NCBI RefSeq assembly: GCF_030813515.1
Contig: NZ_JAUSUK010000001.1
Span: 1,116,001 to 1,180,000 of the forward strand
DNA from: Rhodopseudomonas julia
GTDB lineage: Bacteria > Pseudomonadota > Alphaproteobacteria > Rhizobiales > Afifellaceae
DNA length: 64,000 bases
Direction: 5' to 3'
Below, in pieces: positions 41,676 through 50,486 of the stretch. Position 1 is the stretch's first letter; every line of letters starts with the position of its first letter. The notes beneath the pieces were generated by a model. It was not told the origin of the DNA. It made no database searches and saw only the letters and a list, made by a program, of their open reading frames with translations. The translations under genes were made by a program, and so were the position numbers.

Positions 41676-43444
41676 GATGCGGACCCTCCCGCGCCGGCAA
41701 CAACCTGGCCGTCAGTTTTTTCGCTCGCCTCCTCGCCGCCTTTCGGCTGCTGGATCTGGCGCACGGGCCGCCGCTCCACGCTTGCCGGCTTCACCACCTT
41801 GGGCAGAACTTCCTGGCGCGGCCCGTAATTTTCAATCGTGCCGTTCTTCATCAACAGCACGCGATCGACGACCTGCAGCAACACCGGGCGCTGCGTCACG
41901 AGGATGATGGTGGCACCCCGCGCCTTGGCGCGGCCCACCGCGCCCAACAGAATGTGATCGCCTTCCTGGTCGAGATTGGAATTGGGCTCGTCGAGGAAGA
42001 TGAGGCGCGGATTGCGGTAAAGCGCGCGCGCCAGCGCGATCAGCTGCTTCTGACCGCCGGACGGCTGCATCCCGCCCGTGCCGATGCGCGTGTCGTAGCC
42101 GCGCGGAAAGCGCAGGATCATCTCGTGGATGCCCGCCTGCTGCGCCGCCTCGACAATGTCGGCATCCGACGCGTCGGGATCGAAGCGGGCGATGTTCTCA
42201 CCGATCGTGCCGGGGAAGAAATCAACCGATTGCGGCACGTAGCCCATATATTCGCCGAGCTGGATGCGGTTCCAGTTGCGCATGTCGGCGCCATCCAGGC
42301 GCACATGGCCGGCATTCGGCATCAGCCCGCCGGCGAGGAGGCGCAGAAGCGTCGATTTGCCGGCGCCGCTCGGCCCGATGATGCCGATCGTCTCACCGGC
42401 TTCGATGCCGAAGGAGATGCGCTTGATGATCGCCTCGTCGGAGCCGCGCACGCCGAAGACGAGCTTCTCGACCATGAAATTGCCCTTGGGCTCCGGCAGG
42501 GCCGTCTTTTCCGGCTCGACATAAAAGCCGATCAGCGCATCGCGGACGCGGTTATGGGCGGACCAGGCATTGGTCAACGCGCTCCAAGAGCCGACGAGGC
42601 CGTCGAGCGGCGCGAGCGCCCGCCCGCCGAGCATCATACAGGCGAAGACCACGACCGCCGCAACATCACCCTCGAGCGCCAGAAAGGCGCCGACGCCGAG
42701 GATCGAGGCCTGCAGGCTGAAGCGCATGAAGCGCGAAAAGCCGCCGAAGAGCGCCCCGACGGTCTGCAGATTGACGAAAGCGGTGAGGCCGCGCGCATTG
42801 AGACTGCCCCAGCGGGCGATCGCCGTCTTCTGGAGGCCGAGGACACGCACCGTTTCAGATTGTTCGATATGCGATTGCAGGATCCGATTGGCGCCGCGCT
42901 GCGCATCGTTCTGCACTTCGATGCCGCGCTTCATGGCGCGCTGCTGCAGAACGGCGACGACGATCATCACCACCATTCCGCAGGTGATCAAAATCCCGAG
43001 TGCAATGTCGACCATGAAGAGGACGGCGACAAAGATCGGGATGAACGGGGCCTCGGCCACCGCCGCCAATGCGCGCGAGCCGATGAATGTCTTCACCTGC
43101 CGCACATCCTGCATGAGCTCCATGCCGGAAGAGGCATCGCGGCTGCCATCCAGGAAATGGGCGTAAACGACCGGACCTGCGAGCATCGCTTCGTAGCGCG
43201 CTGCCGCACGTGCCAGGACCGCCATACGCAAGGCTTCGAAAATGCCGTAGGTCGCAAAGGCGATGAAGGCGAGAATCGAGAGCGCGATCAGCGTCTCCTC
43301 GCTGCGGCTCGGCAGCACACGCTGAAACACCTGCATCATGTAGAACGGCAGCGCCAACATCAGAACGGAGGTGATCCCGCTCATGATGAACACGCCAATG
43401 AAGGCGCGGCGGACACTGGAGGTCGCGTGGTCAAGTTCTGTCAT
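41672..43444 (-). CDS. Type I secretion ABC transporter, PrtD-like
   Basis: This protein of about 590 residues has a six-helix membrane domain (MSGITSVLMLALPFYMMQVF onwards) and a C-terminal ABC ATPase. It has Walker A IGIIGPSGAGKSTLLRLLAG near residue 350, the signature MQPSGGQKQLIALARALYRN, and Walker B RLIFLDEPNSNLD. There is no N-terminal C39-like domain, so it matches exporters of RTX proteins such as PrtD/RsaD. The ATG at 43444 is preferred to a GTG 15 bases upstream. With the HlyD gene it is the likely exporter for the beta-roll protein at 35820. Confidence 0.93.
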   Translation of the reverse strand: MTELDHATSSVRRAFIGVFIMSGITSVLMLALPFYMMQVFQRVLPSRSEETLIALSILAFIAFATYGIFEALRMAVLARAAARYEAMLAGPVVYAHFLDGSRDASSGMELMQDVRQVKTFIGSRALAAVAEAPFIPIFVAVLFMVDIALGILITCGMVVMIVVAVLQQRAMKRGIEVQNDAQRGANRILQSHIEQSETVRVLGLQKTAIARWGSLNARGLTAFVNLQTVGALFGGFSRFMRFSLQASILGVGAFLALEGDVAAVVVFACMMLGGRALAPLDGLVGSWSALTNAWSAHNRVRDALIGFYVEPEKTALPEPKGNFMVEKLVFGVRGSDEAIIKRISFGIEAGETIGIIGPSGAGKSTLLRLLAGGLMPNAGHVRLDGADMRNWNRIQLGEYMGYVPQSVDFFPGTIGENIARFDPDASDADIVEAAQQAGIHEMILRFPRGYDTRIGTGGMQPSGGQKQLIALARALYRNPRLIFLDEPNSNLDQEGDHILLGAVGRAKARGATIILVTQRPVLLQVVDRVLLMKNGTIENYGPRQEVLPKVVKPASVERRPVRQIQQPKGGEEASEKTDGQVVAGAGGSAS

Positions 43445-43773
43445 TGCGCTGCCGAACACCCGTTGCGGACGCCGTCAGCGGCGTTCCGCAAGATGGAAAG
43501 GAGACTCCCGACACCAAACCCGCGTCCCGGGTCGTTCCTGGCCGCCGGAAAGCGGCCACCGTCGCATGCCAGACCGCTTCTGTTCAAACCCATGCCTGCA
43601 ATAGCATCTGGGATAGATTATCAGCTAGCACATGCTAACGAAGTCTCACAAGCACAGCGTTTCGGACGATATTGCGGCGAAACGATGAGAGATCCGGTCA
43701 ACAGGCTGCTCAACTCGCCGAAGAGGATCGGCTCGCCTGGACAAGATCGCCACGCAACTCGTATAGGCGCCCC
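43445..43773. promoter_or_regulatory. Divergent region between type I exporter and methyltransferase
   Basis: This is 329 bases without a gene. GCGGACGCCG and CGGCGTTCCGC (43465-43489) form a near-perfect hairpin with one bulge, 20 bases upstream of the exporter start. It would lie in that gene's leader. TGGCCGC-CGGAAA-GCGGCCA (43539-43558) is a second hairpin. AT-richer sequence from 43600 to 43640 may hold the promoters. Confidence 0.45.
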
Positions 43774-44925
43774 ATGATCCACCTCGACAGCCACCCAACT
43801 GCCGAGCTCTCCACGCCTTATGACGTGTTTGAGGGATGGGTTGCACATACCTGCGCGGGGACCCTTGATCTCAGGCTTGCAGGCGTGCCGCTCGCGGTCA
43901 GCAACGTGGCCCGACCCGACCTCGGGCAAGGCGGCATCGGCTTTCGAGCCTATGTCGATCTCACCAAGCTCGACGCGAAGGCTTTGGTAGCGCCGTTGCC
44001 ACTCATCGCGGAGGTGAACGGCGATCCGGCCGGCGCCCTTGAGGTGATGGTCGCGCACGGTCTTACCGAAACCGTCGGGGCGGCGCGCTCGGCCAAACTT
44101 CGCAAGCGGGACTGGCTTGTCCGCCATCTGCGGCACTGGCAGAGCGGCGAAGCCGGGTTGGCCGAAGACAAGGCGCTTGTCTTTCCGCAGGCTGGCTTCT
44201 CCACGCCGCTTCCGCCCTTCGGCGCCGTCAACCTGCTCGATCCCGCCTATGGCTTTTCCGGAAGCCTTGCCGACAAGGCCGACGGAGTTTCCGACCATCC
44301 CTATCCGAACCTCCTCGAAACACAGCTCGATGCGGCGCGGCACGAGAATTTCATGGCACTCGATTTCGGTGCCGGCTTCAAGCGGATCGAGCGGCCCGAC
44401 GTCATCTATATGGAGATCTTCGACTATCCCTCAACGGATCTCCTTACCGTCGGCCAGGCTCTCCCCTTCGCTGACAACACCTTCGACATGGTGCTGACGC
44501 TCGCAGTGCTTGAACACGTCGATGATCCCTTCACCTGCGCGACAGAAATCGTGCGGGTGCTCAAACCGGGCGGGCTGTTGTTTTCCGGCATCCCCTTCAT
44601 GCAGCCCGAGCACGGCTATCCCGACCATTATTTCAACATGACGAGGTCAGGTCACCGCCGTCTCTACGGGCCCAAGATCGAGGTCATCGAGCACCTCGTC
44701 GACGACCACCAGCACCCGTTCCGCTCCCTGCAATGGATCTTGCGCTCCTACCTGCAGGGGCTGCCGGAGGAGGCGCGCCCGGAATTCGCCGAAATGAGCG
44801 TGCGCGATATCCTGACGAGCCGCTACTGGAAGGCGCGCCAGCAGCCTTTCGTCAAAGATTTGAGCGAGACGGCACAGTTCGAGCTCGCTTCGGCCACCAC
44901 ATTGATCGGCCGCAAGCGCGGCTGA
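43774..44925 (+). CDS. SAM-dependent methyltransferase (Methyltransf_11) with N-terminal beta domain
   Basis: This is a 383-residue protein. Residues 1-about 110 form a beta-rich domain (STPYDVFEGWVAHTCAGTLD) reminiscent of those fused to other glycan enzymes. The methyltransferase core has FMALDFGAGFKRIERPDVIY as a divergent motif I, ALPFADNTFDMVLTLAVLEH, and VLKPGGLLFSGIPFMQPEHG. An in-frame TTG at 43672 would lengthen it, but the ATG at 43774 starts the recognisable domain. The next gene begins one base after the stop. Confidence 0.82.
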   Translation: MIHLDSHPTAELSTPYDVFEGWVAHTCAGTLDLRLAGVPLAVSNVARPDLGQGGIGFRAYVDLTKLDAKALVAPLPLIAEVNGDPAGALEVMVAHGLTETVGAARSAKLRKRDWLVRHLRHWQSGEAGLAEDKALVFPQAGFSTPLPPFGAVNLLDPAYGFSGSLADKADGVSDHPYPNLLETQLDAARHENFMALDFGAGFKRIERPDVIYMEIFDYPSTDLLTVGQALPFADNTFDMVLTLAVLEHVDDPFTCATEIVRVLKPGGLLFSGIPFMQPEHGYPDHYFNMTRSGHRRLYGPKIEVIEHLVDDHQHPFRSLQWILRSYLQGLPEEARPEFAEMSVRDILTSRYWKARQQPFVKDLSETAQFELASATTLIGRKRG

Positions 44926-44926
44926 C

Positions 44927-46024
44927 ATGCCAGACCGTCTGCCGACCGCCCGCGACGAGAGCCGGCCTCCGCGAGTTCTCGCTCCCGTCCCCGCGCATAT
45001 TCCGGCTCTCGATGGTCTTCGAGGAGTGGCGGCAGTCATCGTCATGCTCTCGCATGTGGCCAGTGCCACGGGCGTCGCGCATGAGTACTTTCAGCGCGGC
45101 GGCGGTCAGATCGGCGTCATGATCTTCTTCGCGCTGTCCGGCTTTCTGATGGCGCATATCTATTTCGAGACGCCGCCACGGGCTTCTGCGCTCTACAAGT
45201 ATCTGGTTGCGCGCGTCGCCCGTGTCGTGCCGCTTTTTCTCGCCGTGGTCTTCTTCTCCTACGCGGTGACGCGCTGGAAAAGCGGCGAATATCCCTTTGT
45301 CTATTCCATCGACGGCGCCGGTCTCGTCGATCACCTGCTTCTGCAGCGTGGCGAGAACGTGCTTTGGACGATCCCGGTCGAGCTACGCTTCTATGCGCTC
45401 TTCCCGCTCTTCTGGATCCTCTATCGCGTCTCGAGCAATATCGCCCTTTTCTCATGTCTGGCGCTTGCTCTCGCCTACTTCGTCCTGCCGCCCTCCTCCA
45501 TGCCGGTCATGCATCTCGGGCATTACTTCGTCATCGGCATGGCCACGAAGCTTCTCTCCCAACGCATCCATCTCGCGCCGAGGCTCAACGATGCGGGCTT
45601 CGTCGCCTCCGCCGCGATGATCGCATTCCTCTTTCCAATGCCGTTCATCTGGCTGTTCGGATATACGCCGCGCATGTGGTGGGAGCCGCAGATCGCGCTG
45701 GCCGTCTTCCTCCTCCTTTTCTTCACCTTGCGCAGCAATCTCGCCGCAGGCCTTCTCGGGACGCTTTGGCTGCGCAAACTCGGCGATATCTCTTATTCGC
45801 TCTACCTCACGCACATGCTGGCGATCGGCAATCTGCGCTACTTCCTCGATCCGCAGACCCATCCCGTGCTTCTCGGCGTCTCGGCCATCACGCTCGCCAT
45901 CCTCCAATCCTTCGTGATCTTCATCCTTTTCGAGAGACCGGCGCGCCGCCTCATCCGTCGCTTTGCCGGACCGAGGCGACGGCCTGCCATGCGCTCTGCG
46001 CCCGTCGCGCCGCGGAAGGGTTGA
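44927..46024 (+). CDS. Acyltransferase 3-family membrane protein
   Basis: This is a 365-residue integral membrane O-acyltransferase. IPALDGLRGVAAVIVMLSHV holds the family DGLRG motif and catalytic-type His. GVMIFFALSGFLMAHIYFET follows, then about ten hydrophobic helices (FLAVVFFSYAV, ISYSLYLTHMLAIGNL). The C-terminus is basic. Members O-acetylate or O-acylate polysaccharides across the inner membrane. It directly follows the methyltransferase and probably modifies the same glycan. Confidence 0.9.
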   Translation: MPDRLPTARDESRPPRVLAPVPAHIPALDGLRGVAAVIVMLSHVASATGVAHEYFQRGGGQIGVMIFFALSGFLMAHIYFETPPRASALYKYLVARVARVVPLFLAVVFFSYAVTRWKSGEYPFVYSIDGAGLVDHLLLQRGENVLWTIPVELRFYALFPLFWILYRVSSNIALFSCLALALAYFVLPPSSMPVMHLGHYFVIGMATKLLSQRIHLAPRLNDAGFVASAAMIAFLFPMPFIWLFGYTPRMWWEPQIALAVFLLLFFTLRSNLAAGLLGTLWLRKLGDISYSLYLTHMLAIGNLRYFLDPQTHPVLLGVSAITLAILQSFVIFILFERPARRLIRRFAGPRRRPAMRSAPVAPRKG

Positions 46025-46360
46025 CACAGCGTGCATCGGCGAGGATGCCTTGGCCGCGACAGGTCAAAGCCGCCCGTCGATCTCTCGATGCCTCAAAATC
46101 ACCCTAATGCGCCGGACATGAGCCTCGTCGATTTTCAACCCAGGGTCAGCCGGCTTGCCAGTTCTGCCAGACGCTCCGCACACCTTCGCATCGCGACGCT
46201 GCATCGACGCCTCGGGAGACGTCGCGAAGGTCACGTCTGCGAGGCAGGGGCATGCCGCCTTCCGGCATCGCGGTTCGACGCGATGAGCGCCATCTCAAAG
46301 CGGCACGGCACACGAATGCGAGCAGCGGCGGATTTTCACCAAAGCGGGGCGGCGTAGACG
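46025..46360. other. Intergenic region without recognisable feature
   Basis: These 336 bases separate the acyltransferase from a GT2 gene. An open frame of 108 codons spans it, but its Arg/Ala/His-rich translation has no domain, ribosome-binding site or family resemblance. I see no strong promoter, terminator or repeat. Confidence 0.4.
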
Positions 46361-47308
46361 ATGTCCTTGTCGCGAATTGAACCGGATGCGCCGCGGACCG
46401 CCGTCCTCCTGTCGGTCTACAACGGTGAGCGTTTCCTGCTGCCGCAAATCCAATCCCTGAAAAACCAGACCGTCGCGCCCATCGACCTTTGGATCTCAGA
46501 CGACGGTTCCTCCGATGGCTCCGACAAGATCCTGACAGAGACCGAACGGCTGTGGGATAAGGGAACCTGCCGTCGTCTAGCAGGTCCGCGCGATGGATTC
46601 GCGGCCAATTTCCGCGCACTTCTCGCCAATCCCGATATTGAGGCCGATTACATCGCCTTCTGCGACCAGGACGATCTTTGGGACGAGGACAAGCTCGCCG
46701 CCGCGATCGCCTGGCTCGCCGCCGAGGATCCGAAAACGCCCTCCCTCTACTGCACGCGCACCCGCCTCATCGCCGAGGACGGCAGCCTCCTCGGCTATTC
46801 ACCGCTCTTCCCACGCACACCGACCTTCCAAAACGCCATCCTGCAAAGCATTGCGGGCGGCAACACGATGGTCATGAACAAGGCCGCCCACGAGTTGATG
46901 CGCGAAGCGTCCCGTCGCAGCGACTTCGTCAGCCACGATTGGTGGTGCTATATGATGGTGACGGGCGCCGGAGGACGGGTGCATTACTCGCCCGAGGCCC
47001 GCATCGGCTACCGTCAGCACGGGCGCAACCTCGTTGGCGCCAATTCCTCCTGGCCGGCCCGCCTGCGCCGGGTCACCTTCCTCACCAAGGGCGGCTTTCA
47101 GGACTGGAACGCGCATAATCTGGCCGGTCTGCGGGCCTGCTGGGATCTCTTGACACCGGATGCGCGAAACGTCATCGAACGCATCGAACAAGCGCGCTCC
47201 GGGGCGTTGCCTAAACGCCTTTCCGCGCTTTGGAAATCCGGCGCCTATCGACAGACTGTCTACGGAGATATCGGCCTTTATGTCGGCTGCATCATCAATC
47301 GCCTGTGA
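46361..47308 (+). CDS. GT2 glycosyltransferase (rhamnosyltransferase-like)
   Basis: This is a 315-residue GT-A enzyme of the alpha-L-rhamnosyltransferase type. It has AVLLSVYNGERFLLPQIQSL, DLWISDDGSSDGSDKIL, DYIAFCDQDDLWDEDKLAAA as the DxD-like site and the late SHDWWCYMMVTGAGGRVHYS. GYRQHGRNLVGAN near residue 215 is conserved in O-antigen rhamnosyltransferases. Together with rfbACBD this supports L-rhamnose in the glycan. It lies upstream of the ABC exporter genes. Confidence 0.9.
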   Translation: MSLSRIEPDAPRTAVLLSVYNGERFLLPQIQSLKNQTVAPIDLWISDDGSSDGSDKILTETERLWDKGTCRRLAGPRDGFAANFRALLANPDIEADYIAFCDQDDLWDEDKLAAAIAWLAAEDPKTPSLYCTRTRLIAEDGSLLGYSPLFPRTPTFQNAILQSIAGGNTMVMNKAAHELMREASRRSDFVSHDWWCYMMVTGAGGRVHYSPEARIGYRQHGRNLVGANSSWPARLRRVTFLTKGGFQDWNAHNLAGLRACWDLLTPDARNVIERIEQARSGALPKRLSALWKSGAYRQTVYGDIGLYVGCIINRL

Positions 47309-47395
47309 CGCTGCCATGCTGTCGCCCCGGCGCGCGCCCAAAGTCGCCGCTGCGCACGGGCTTTCGGCGGGATGGCAACGCGTGAGGCAGTGGCA

Positions 47396-48178
47396 ATGCT
47401 GAAATGGCTGTGGGCCGCGTTTGCGGATCTGCGCGAGGGGATCGCCTTCCGCCGCGCCTGGATGGCGCTTGCGGGCGAGGACATCACCGACCAGCACCGG
47501 CGTACGGCGCTTGGGCCGATCTGGCTTCTCATCAACTACCTCGCCTTCGTCGGAACGTTCATCGCCATCTTCGGCTATGCGCGCGGCGCCGGCTTTTCGG
47601 CCTATGTGGCGCTCGGCTTCTTCGTCTGGATGTATCTGTCGGAAGTGATCAACCAGAGCATCTCGCTCTTCGTGCGCGAGGAGAATTTCATCAAGGGCAC
47701 GCGCCTGCCTCTCTCCGTCTACGTGTTCCGACTGACCATGCAGTCGCTCATTCGCGCCGGCTATGCCCTCATCGGCCTTCTCGGCCTGCTCTTCATTCTC
47801 GGAACGCCGATCACGGTGGCCTGGCTGTGGTCGTTCATCGGCATTCTTCTCATCATCGCGATCACGCCGGCCGCGATCACCGTGCTCGCCGTCGCCGGGG
47901 CCTTCTTCCCCGACCTGCAGTTCGTCGTCGGCAACGTCATCCGGCTCGGTCTCTTTCTCACGCCGATCTTCTGGTATCCGGCCGAGGGTGCCATCCGCGG
48001 GCATTTCTATTTCTGGAACCCGTTCACCTATTTCCTTGAGATCGTGCGGGTTCCGATCACGGACGGCGTCTTGCCGCTGCATGCCTTCTTGGTCTGTGGT
48101 TTCATCGGCGCCGTCTCGTGGCTTCTGGCTCTCTGGAGTCTCGGCCGTTTCCGTCGGCAGATCATCTTCGTTCTGTGA
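47396..48178 (+). CDS. wzm: Polysaccharide ABC exporter permease (Wzm/KpsM-like)
   Basis: This is an ABC-2 permease of about 260 residues with six hydrophobic segments. It opens with the amphipathic entry RTALGPIWLLINYLAFVGTF and includes REENFIKGTRLPLSVYVFRL and TPIFWYPAEGAIRGHFYFWN, conserved in Wzm-type exporters. It flips lipid-linked polysaccharide across the inner membrane with its ATPase. The ATG at 47396 begins the typical N-terminal sequence; an upstream ATG at 47372 adds eight residues. The stop overlaps wzt (TGATG). Confidence 0.9.
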   Translation: MLKWLWAAFADLREGIAFRRAWMALAGEDITDQHRRTALGPIWLLINYLAFVGTFIAIFGYARGAGFSAYVALGFFVWMYLSEVINQSISLFVREENFIKGTRLPLSVYVFRLTMQSLIRAGYALIGLLGLLFILGTPITVAWLWSFIGILLIIAITPAAITVLAVAGAFFPDLQFVVGNVIRLGLFLTPIFWYPAEGAIRGHFYFWNPFTYFLEIVRVPITDGVLPLHAFLVCGFIGAVSWLLALWSLGRFRRQIIFVL

Positions 48179-48897
48179 TGCCCTCCATTCATCTCGACAA
48201 TGTCAGCCTCGTCTACCGCGTCCGGCACAAGCTGAGCTTTCGCCCGGCCGACCGCAGGCTGAGCCCCCCCGGCGGCGTCATCGGCGGCCGCGGCACGAAG
48301 CGCTTCGTCACCGCGCTCGATGGCGTCAGCCTCGATCTCAAGGCCGGCGACCGGCTCGGTCTTGCGGGTCCGAACGGGGCCGGCAAGACGACGCTGCTCA
48401 AGGTCATCTATGGCGTCTACGAGCCGAGCGGCGGCATCGTTGAGATCGACGGGCGCGTCGACGCCCTCTTCAACATCACGCTCGGCTTTCGCGGTGAGGC
48501 GACCGGCCGGCGCAATGTCGAGCTCCGCGGCCTCATCAACGGTTGGAGCAAGGAAGAGATCGCCGAGCGCATGCCCGAGATCATCGAGTTCAGCGAGCTC
48601 GGCGAATTCATCGACATGCCCCTGAAGGCCTACAGCCAAGGCATGGCCGCGCGCCTCGCGTTCTCGGTCGCAACGAGTTTCGAACCCGAAATCCTGGTCA
48701 TGGACGAGTGGATCGGCGCCGGCGACAAAAGCTTTCAGGACAAGGCGGCAAGCCGCATGAACGCGCTTGCCGAAAAGGCGGGCATCATGATCCTCGCCAG
48801 CCACAACCCGACGCTCTTGAACCGCACCTGCAACAAGATCCTCACTCTCGAGAAGGGCAAGATCAAATCCCTGGAGCCGACGGCCACGACCGACTGA
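48178..48897 (+). CDS. wzt: Polysaccharide ABC exporter ATPase (Wzt/KpsT-like, short form)
   Basis: This is a 239-residue ATPase. It has Walker A RLGLAGPNGAGKTTLLKVIY, signature MPLKAYSQGMAARLAFSVAT, and Walker B EPEILVMDEWIGAGDKSF. It ends soon after the H-loop (IMILASHNPTLLNRTCNKIL), so it lacks the C-terminal carbohydrate-binding domain of O9a-type Wzt. Export may therefore not depend on recognising a chain-end modification through this protein. It is translationally coupled to wzm. Confidence 0.91.
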   Translation: MPSIHLDNVSLVYRVRHKLSFRPADRRLSPPGGVIGGRGTKRFVTALDGVSLDLKAGDRLGLAGPNGAGKTTLLKVIYGVYEPSGGIVEIDGRVDALFNITLGFRGEATGRRNVELRGLINGWSKEEIAERMPEIIEFSELGEFIDMPLKAYSQGMAARLAFSVATSFEPEILVMDEWIGAGDKSFQDKAASRMNALAEKAGIMILASHNPTLLNRTCNKILTLEKGKIKSLEPTATTD

Positions 48898-49148
48898 GGA
48901 GCGCGTCCCCCTTCGCCCCGTCCGGCCGCTCCACGCTCGGCACCGCTCAAAACAGGCCGTGCTCACATCCCGGTCGGCGTCTCCTGACATATCCTGGCGC
49001 CACGCGGCTGGGCGAGAATGCGCGAGGGCAAAGAGCCCCTCCAACACACGCGACCGTTACCAAGCGGGCCCGTTTCAGGACATGCGGGAAACCGCCGTGG
49101 GTGCTAAGGCTCGGCGCGCCGTCATCTCCCGAACCGAGGGCCAGGCCG

Positions 49149-50249
49149 ATGAACGACGAGCCACCAATCTTGCCGCCGATCCTGAAGGTCGACGGCGTCA
49201 CGCGCCGATTCGACGGAATGCCCGCGCTCGACAACGTCTCCCTGGAAGTGAGAGCTGGCGAGATCGTCGCGCTTCTCGGACATTCGGGCTGCGGAAAATC
49301 GACGTTGCTGCGGATCATCGCCGGCGTTGAGGACATCGACCGCGGCCAGGTTGCGCTTGGTCGCCAAGTCGTGGTCGGCGGCGATATTTTCGTCGAACCC
49401 GAGATCCGCAATGTCGGAATGATGTTTCAGGATTATGCCCTGTTTCCGCATCTGACGGCGCGCCAGAATATCGGCTTCGGCCTGAAGAAGATGCCCCGCA
49501 AGGAAGCCGCGGCCCGCGTCGCCGCCATCATCGAGCGGCTGAACCTCGAAGCCCTCTGCGAGCGCTATCCGCATATGATGTCGGGCGGCGAGCAACAGCG
49601 CGTCGCGCTCGCGCGTGCACTCGCGCCTCAGCCTCATATGCTCTTGATGGATGAGCCGTTCTCCAATCTCGACCGGGGATTGCGCGAGAGGATCCGGAGG
49701 GAAACCGTGGACGTGCTGCGCGCGCTCGGCACGACGGCGATCATCGTGACGCACGACGCCGAAGAAGCCCTGGCGCTGGGGGATCGCATCGTCCTCATGG
49801 ACAAGGGCAGGATCGTGGAAGAGGGATCAGGCGAAGACATCTATCGGACGCCACGCACCGCGGATGCGGCTCTGTTTTTCTCCCACGTCAACATCGTACC
49901 GGCACAGCCCTCGGGGGAATGGCTCGAAAGCCCGATCGGACGATTCCCGGATCTTCGCGCAAGGACCGGCCCGGTGCGGCTCTTCATCAGACCGCAGGCC
50001 ATGGCACTTGCAGAGCAGGGAATTCCGGCGCGCGTGAGCGGTCGCATGCTTCTGGGTGAGATCGAGGAACTGGTGCTGAAAATCGAGGCGCTCGAAGACC
50101 CTCTCGTCATGCGGACGACCGCGCGCAGCGACGTCGAGGTCGGCGATGACGTCCGCGTCCGTTTCGATACCGGCAGCATTCTCGTCTGCGAGGGCGATCA
50201 TCCGTCCTCGCGCGCCCTCAGCCCGCTCTTCGATGCGGGCGGCGTTTGA
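49149..50249 (+). CDS. fbpC: Ferric iron ABC transporter ATP-binding protein (FbpC-like)
   Basis: This is a 366-residue importer ATPase. Walker A is ALLGHSGCGKSTLLRIIAGV and the signature is MMSGGEQQRVALARALAPQ. The Walker B region is HMLLMDEPFSNLDRGLRERI and the H-loop TTAIIVTHDAEEALALGDRI. A C-terminal TOBE region follows (VRLFIRPQAMALAEQGIP). The open frame extends left into wzt, but the ATG at 49149 begins the ABC fold. It lies upstream of the binding-protein and permease genes of the same system. Confidence 0.88.
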   Translation: MNDEPPILPPILKVDGVTRRFDGMPALDNVSLEVRAGEIVALLGHSGCGKSTLLRIIAGVEDIDRGQVALGRQVVVGGDIFVEPEIRNVGMMFQDYALFPHLTARQNIGFGLKKMPRKEAAARVAAIIERLNLEALCERYPHMMSGGEQQRVALARALAPQPHMLLMDEPFSNLDRGLRERIRRETVDVLRALGTTAIIVTHDAEEALALGDRIVLMDKGRIVEEGSGEDIYRTPRTADAALFFSHVNIVPAQPSGEWLESPIGRFPDLRARTGPVRLFIRPQAMALAEQGIPARVSGRMLLGEIEELVLKIEALEDPLVMRTTARSDVEVGDDVRVRFDTGSILVCEGDHPSSRALSPLFDAGGV

Positions 50250-50412
50250 CGAAACGGGCGGCCGCAGGAAGCGCTCGCGGTCTGCCAAAACGCGGCCGTC
50301 CGAGAGGCGGCCCACCTGAGAGGCGGCGGGCAGGGCCTGCCGGCACGACCCTCCACACGCAACTGTGACCGACATGCCTGGGCGATCGGCGGTTCAAGCC
50401 GGCCGTAAATGT

Positions 50413-50427
50413 TGACTCTTTTTTTCA
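50413..50427. promoter_or_regulatory. Putative RirA iron-responsive operator (TGA-N9-TCA)
   Basis: TGACTCTTTTTTTCA fits the TGA-N9-TCA motif described for the rhizobial iron regulator RirA. It overlaps TTGACT, a possible -35, and lies about 60 bases before the ferric-binding protein start. The match is short, so chance occurrence is possible; the location ahead of an iron-uptake gene raises its plausibility. Confidence 0.45.
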
Positions 50428-50486
50428 TCTATGAATTAAGGCGCCCCTGGATGCGCTGGCATCCGGACCGCAGACGGAGAGGAAAC

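Noticed and set aside
41954-43777. A 607-codon plus-strand frame opposite the type I transporter
   Set aside because: The transporter's Walker and signature motifs on the other strand settle the coding strand. The antisense product is His/Asp/Arg-rich with no family match.
46031-46357. A 108-codon frame between the acyltransferase and the GT2 gene
   Set aside because: Composition is unlike neighbours, with no start signal or family resemblance.
48543-49148. N-terminal extension of the iron-transporter ATPase into wzt
   Set aside because: The extension overlaps wzt in another frame and encodes no ABC sequence. The ATG at 49149 begins the conserved domain.
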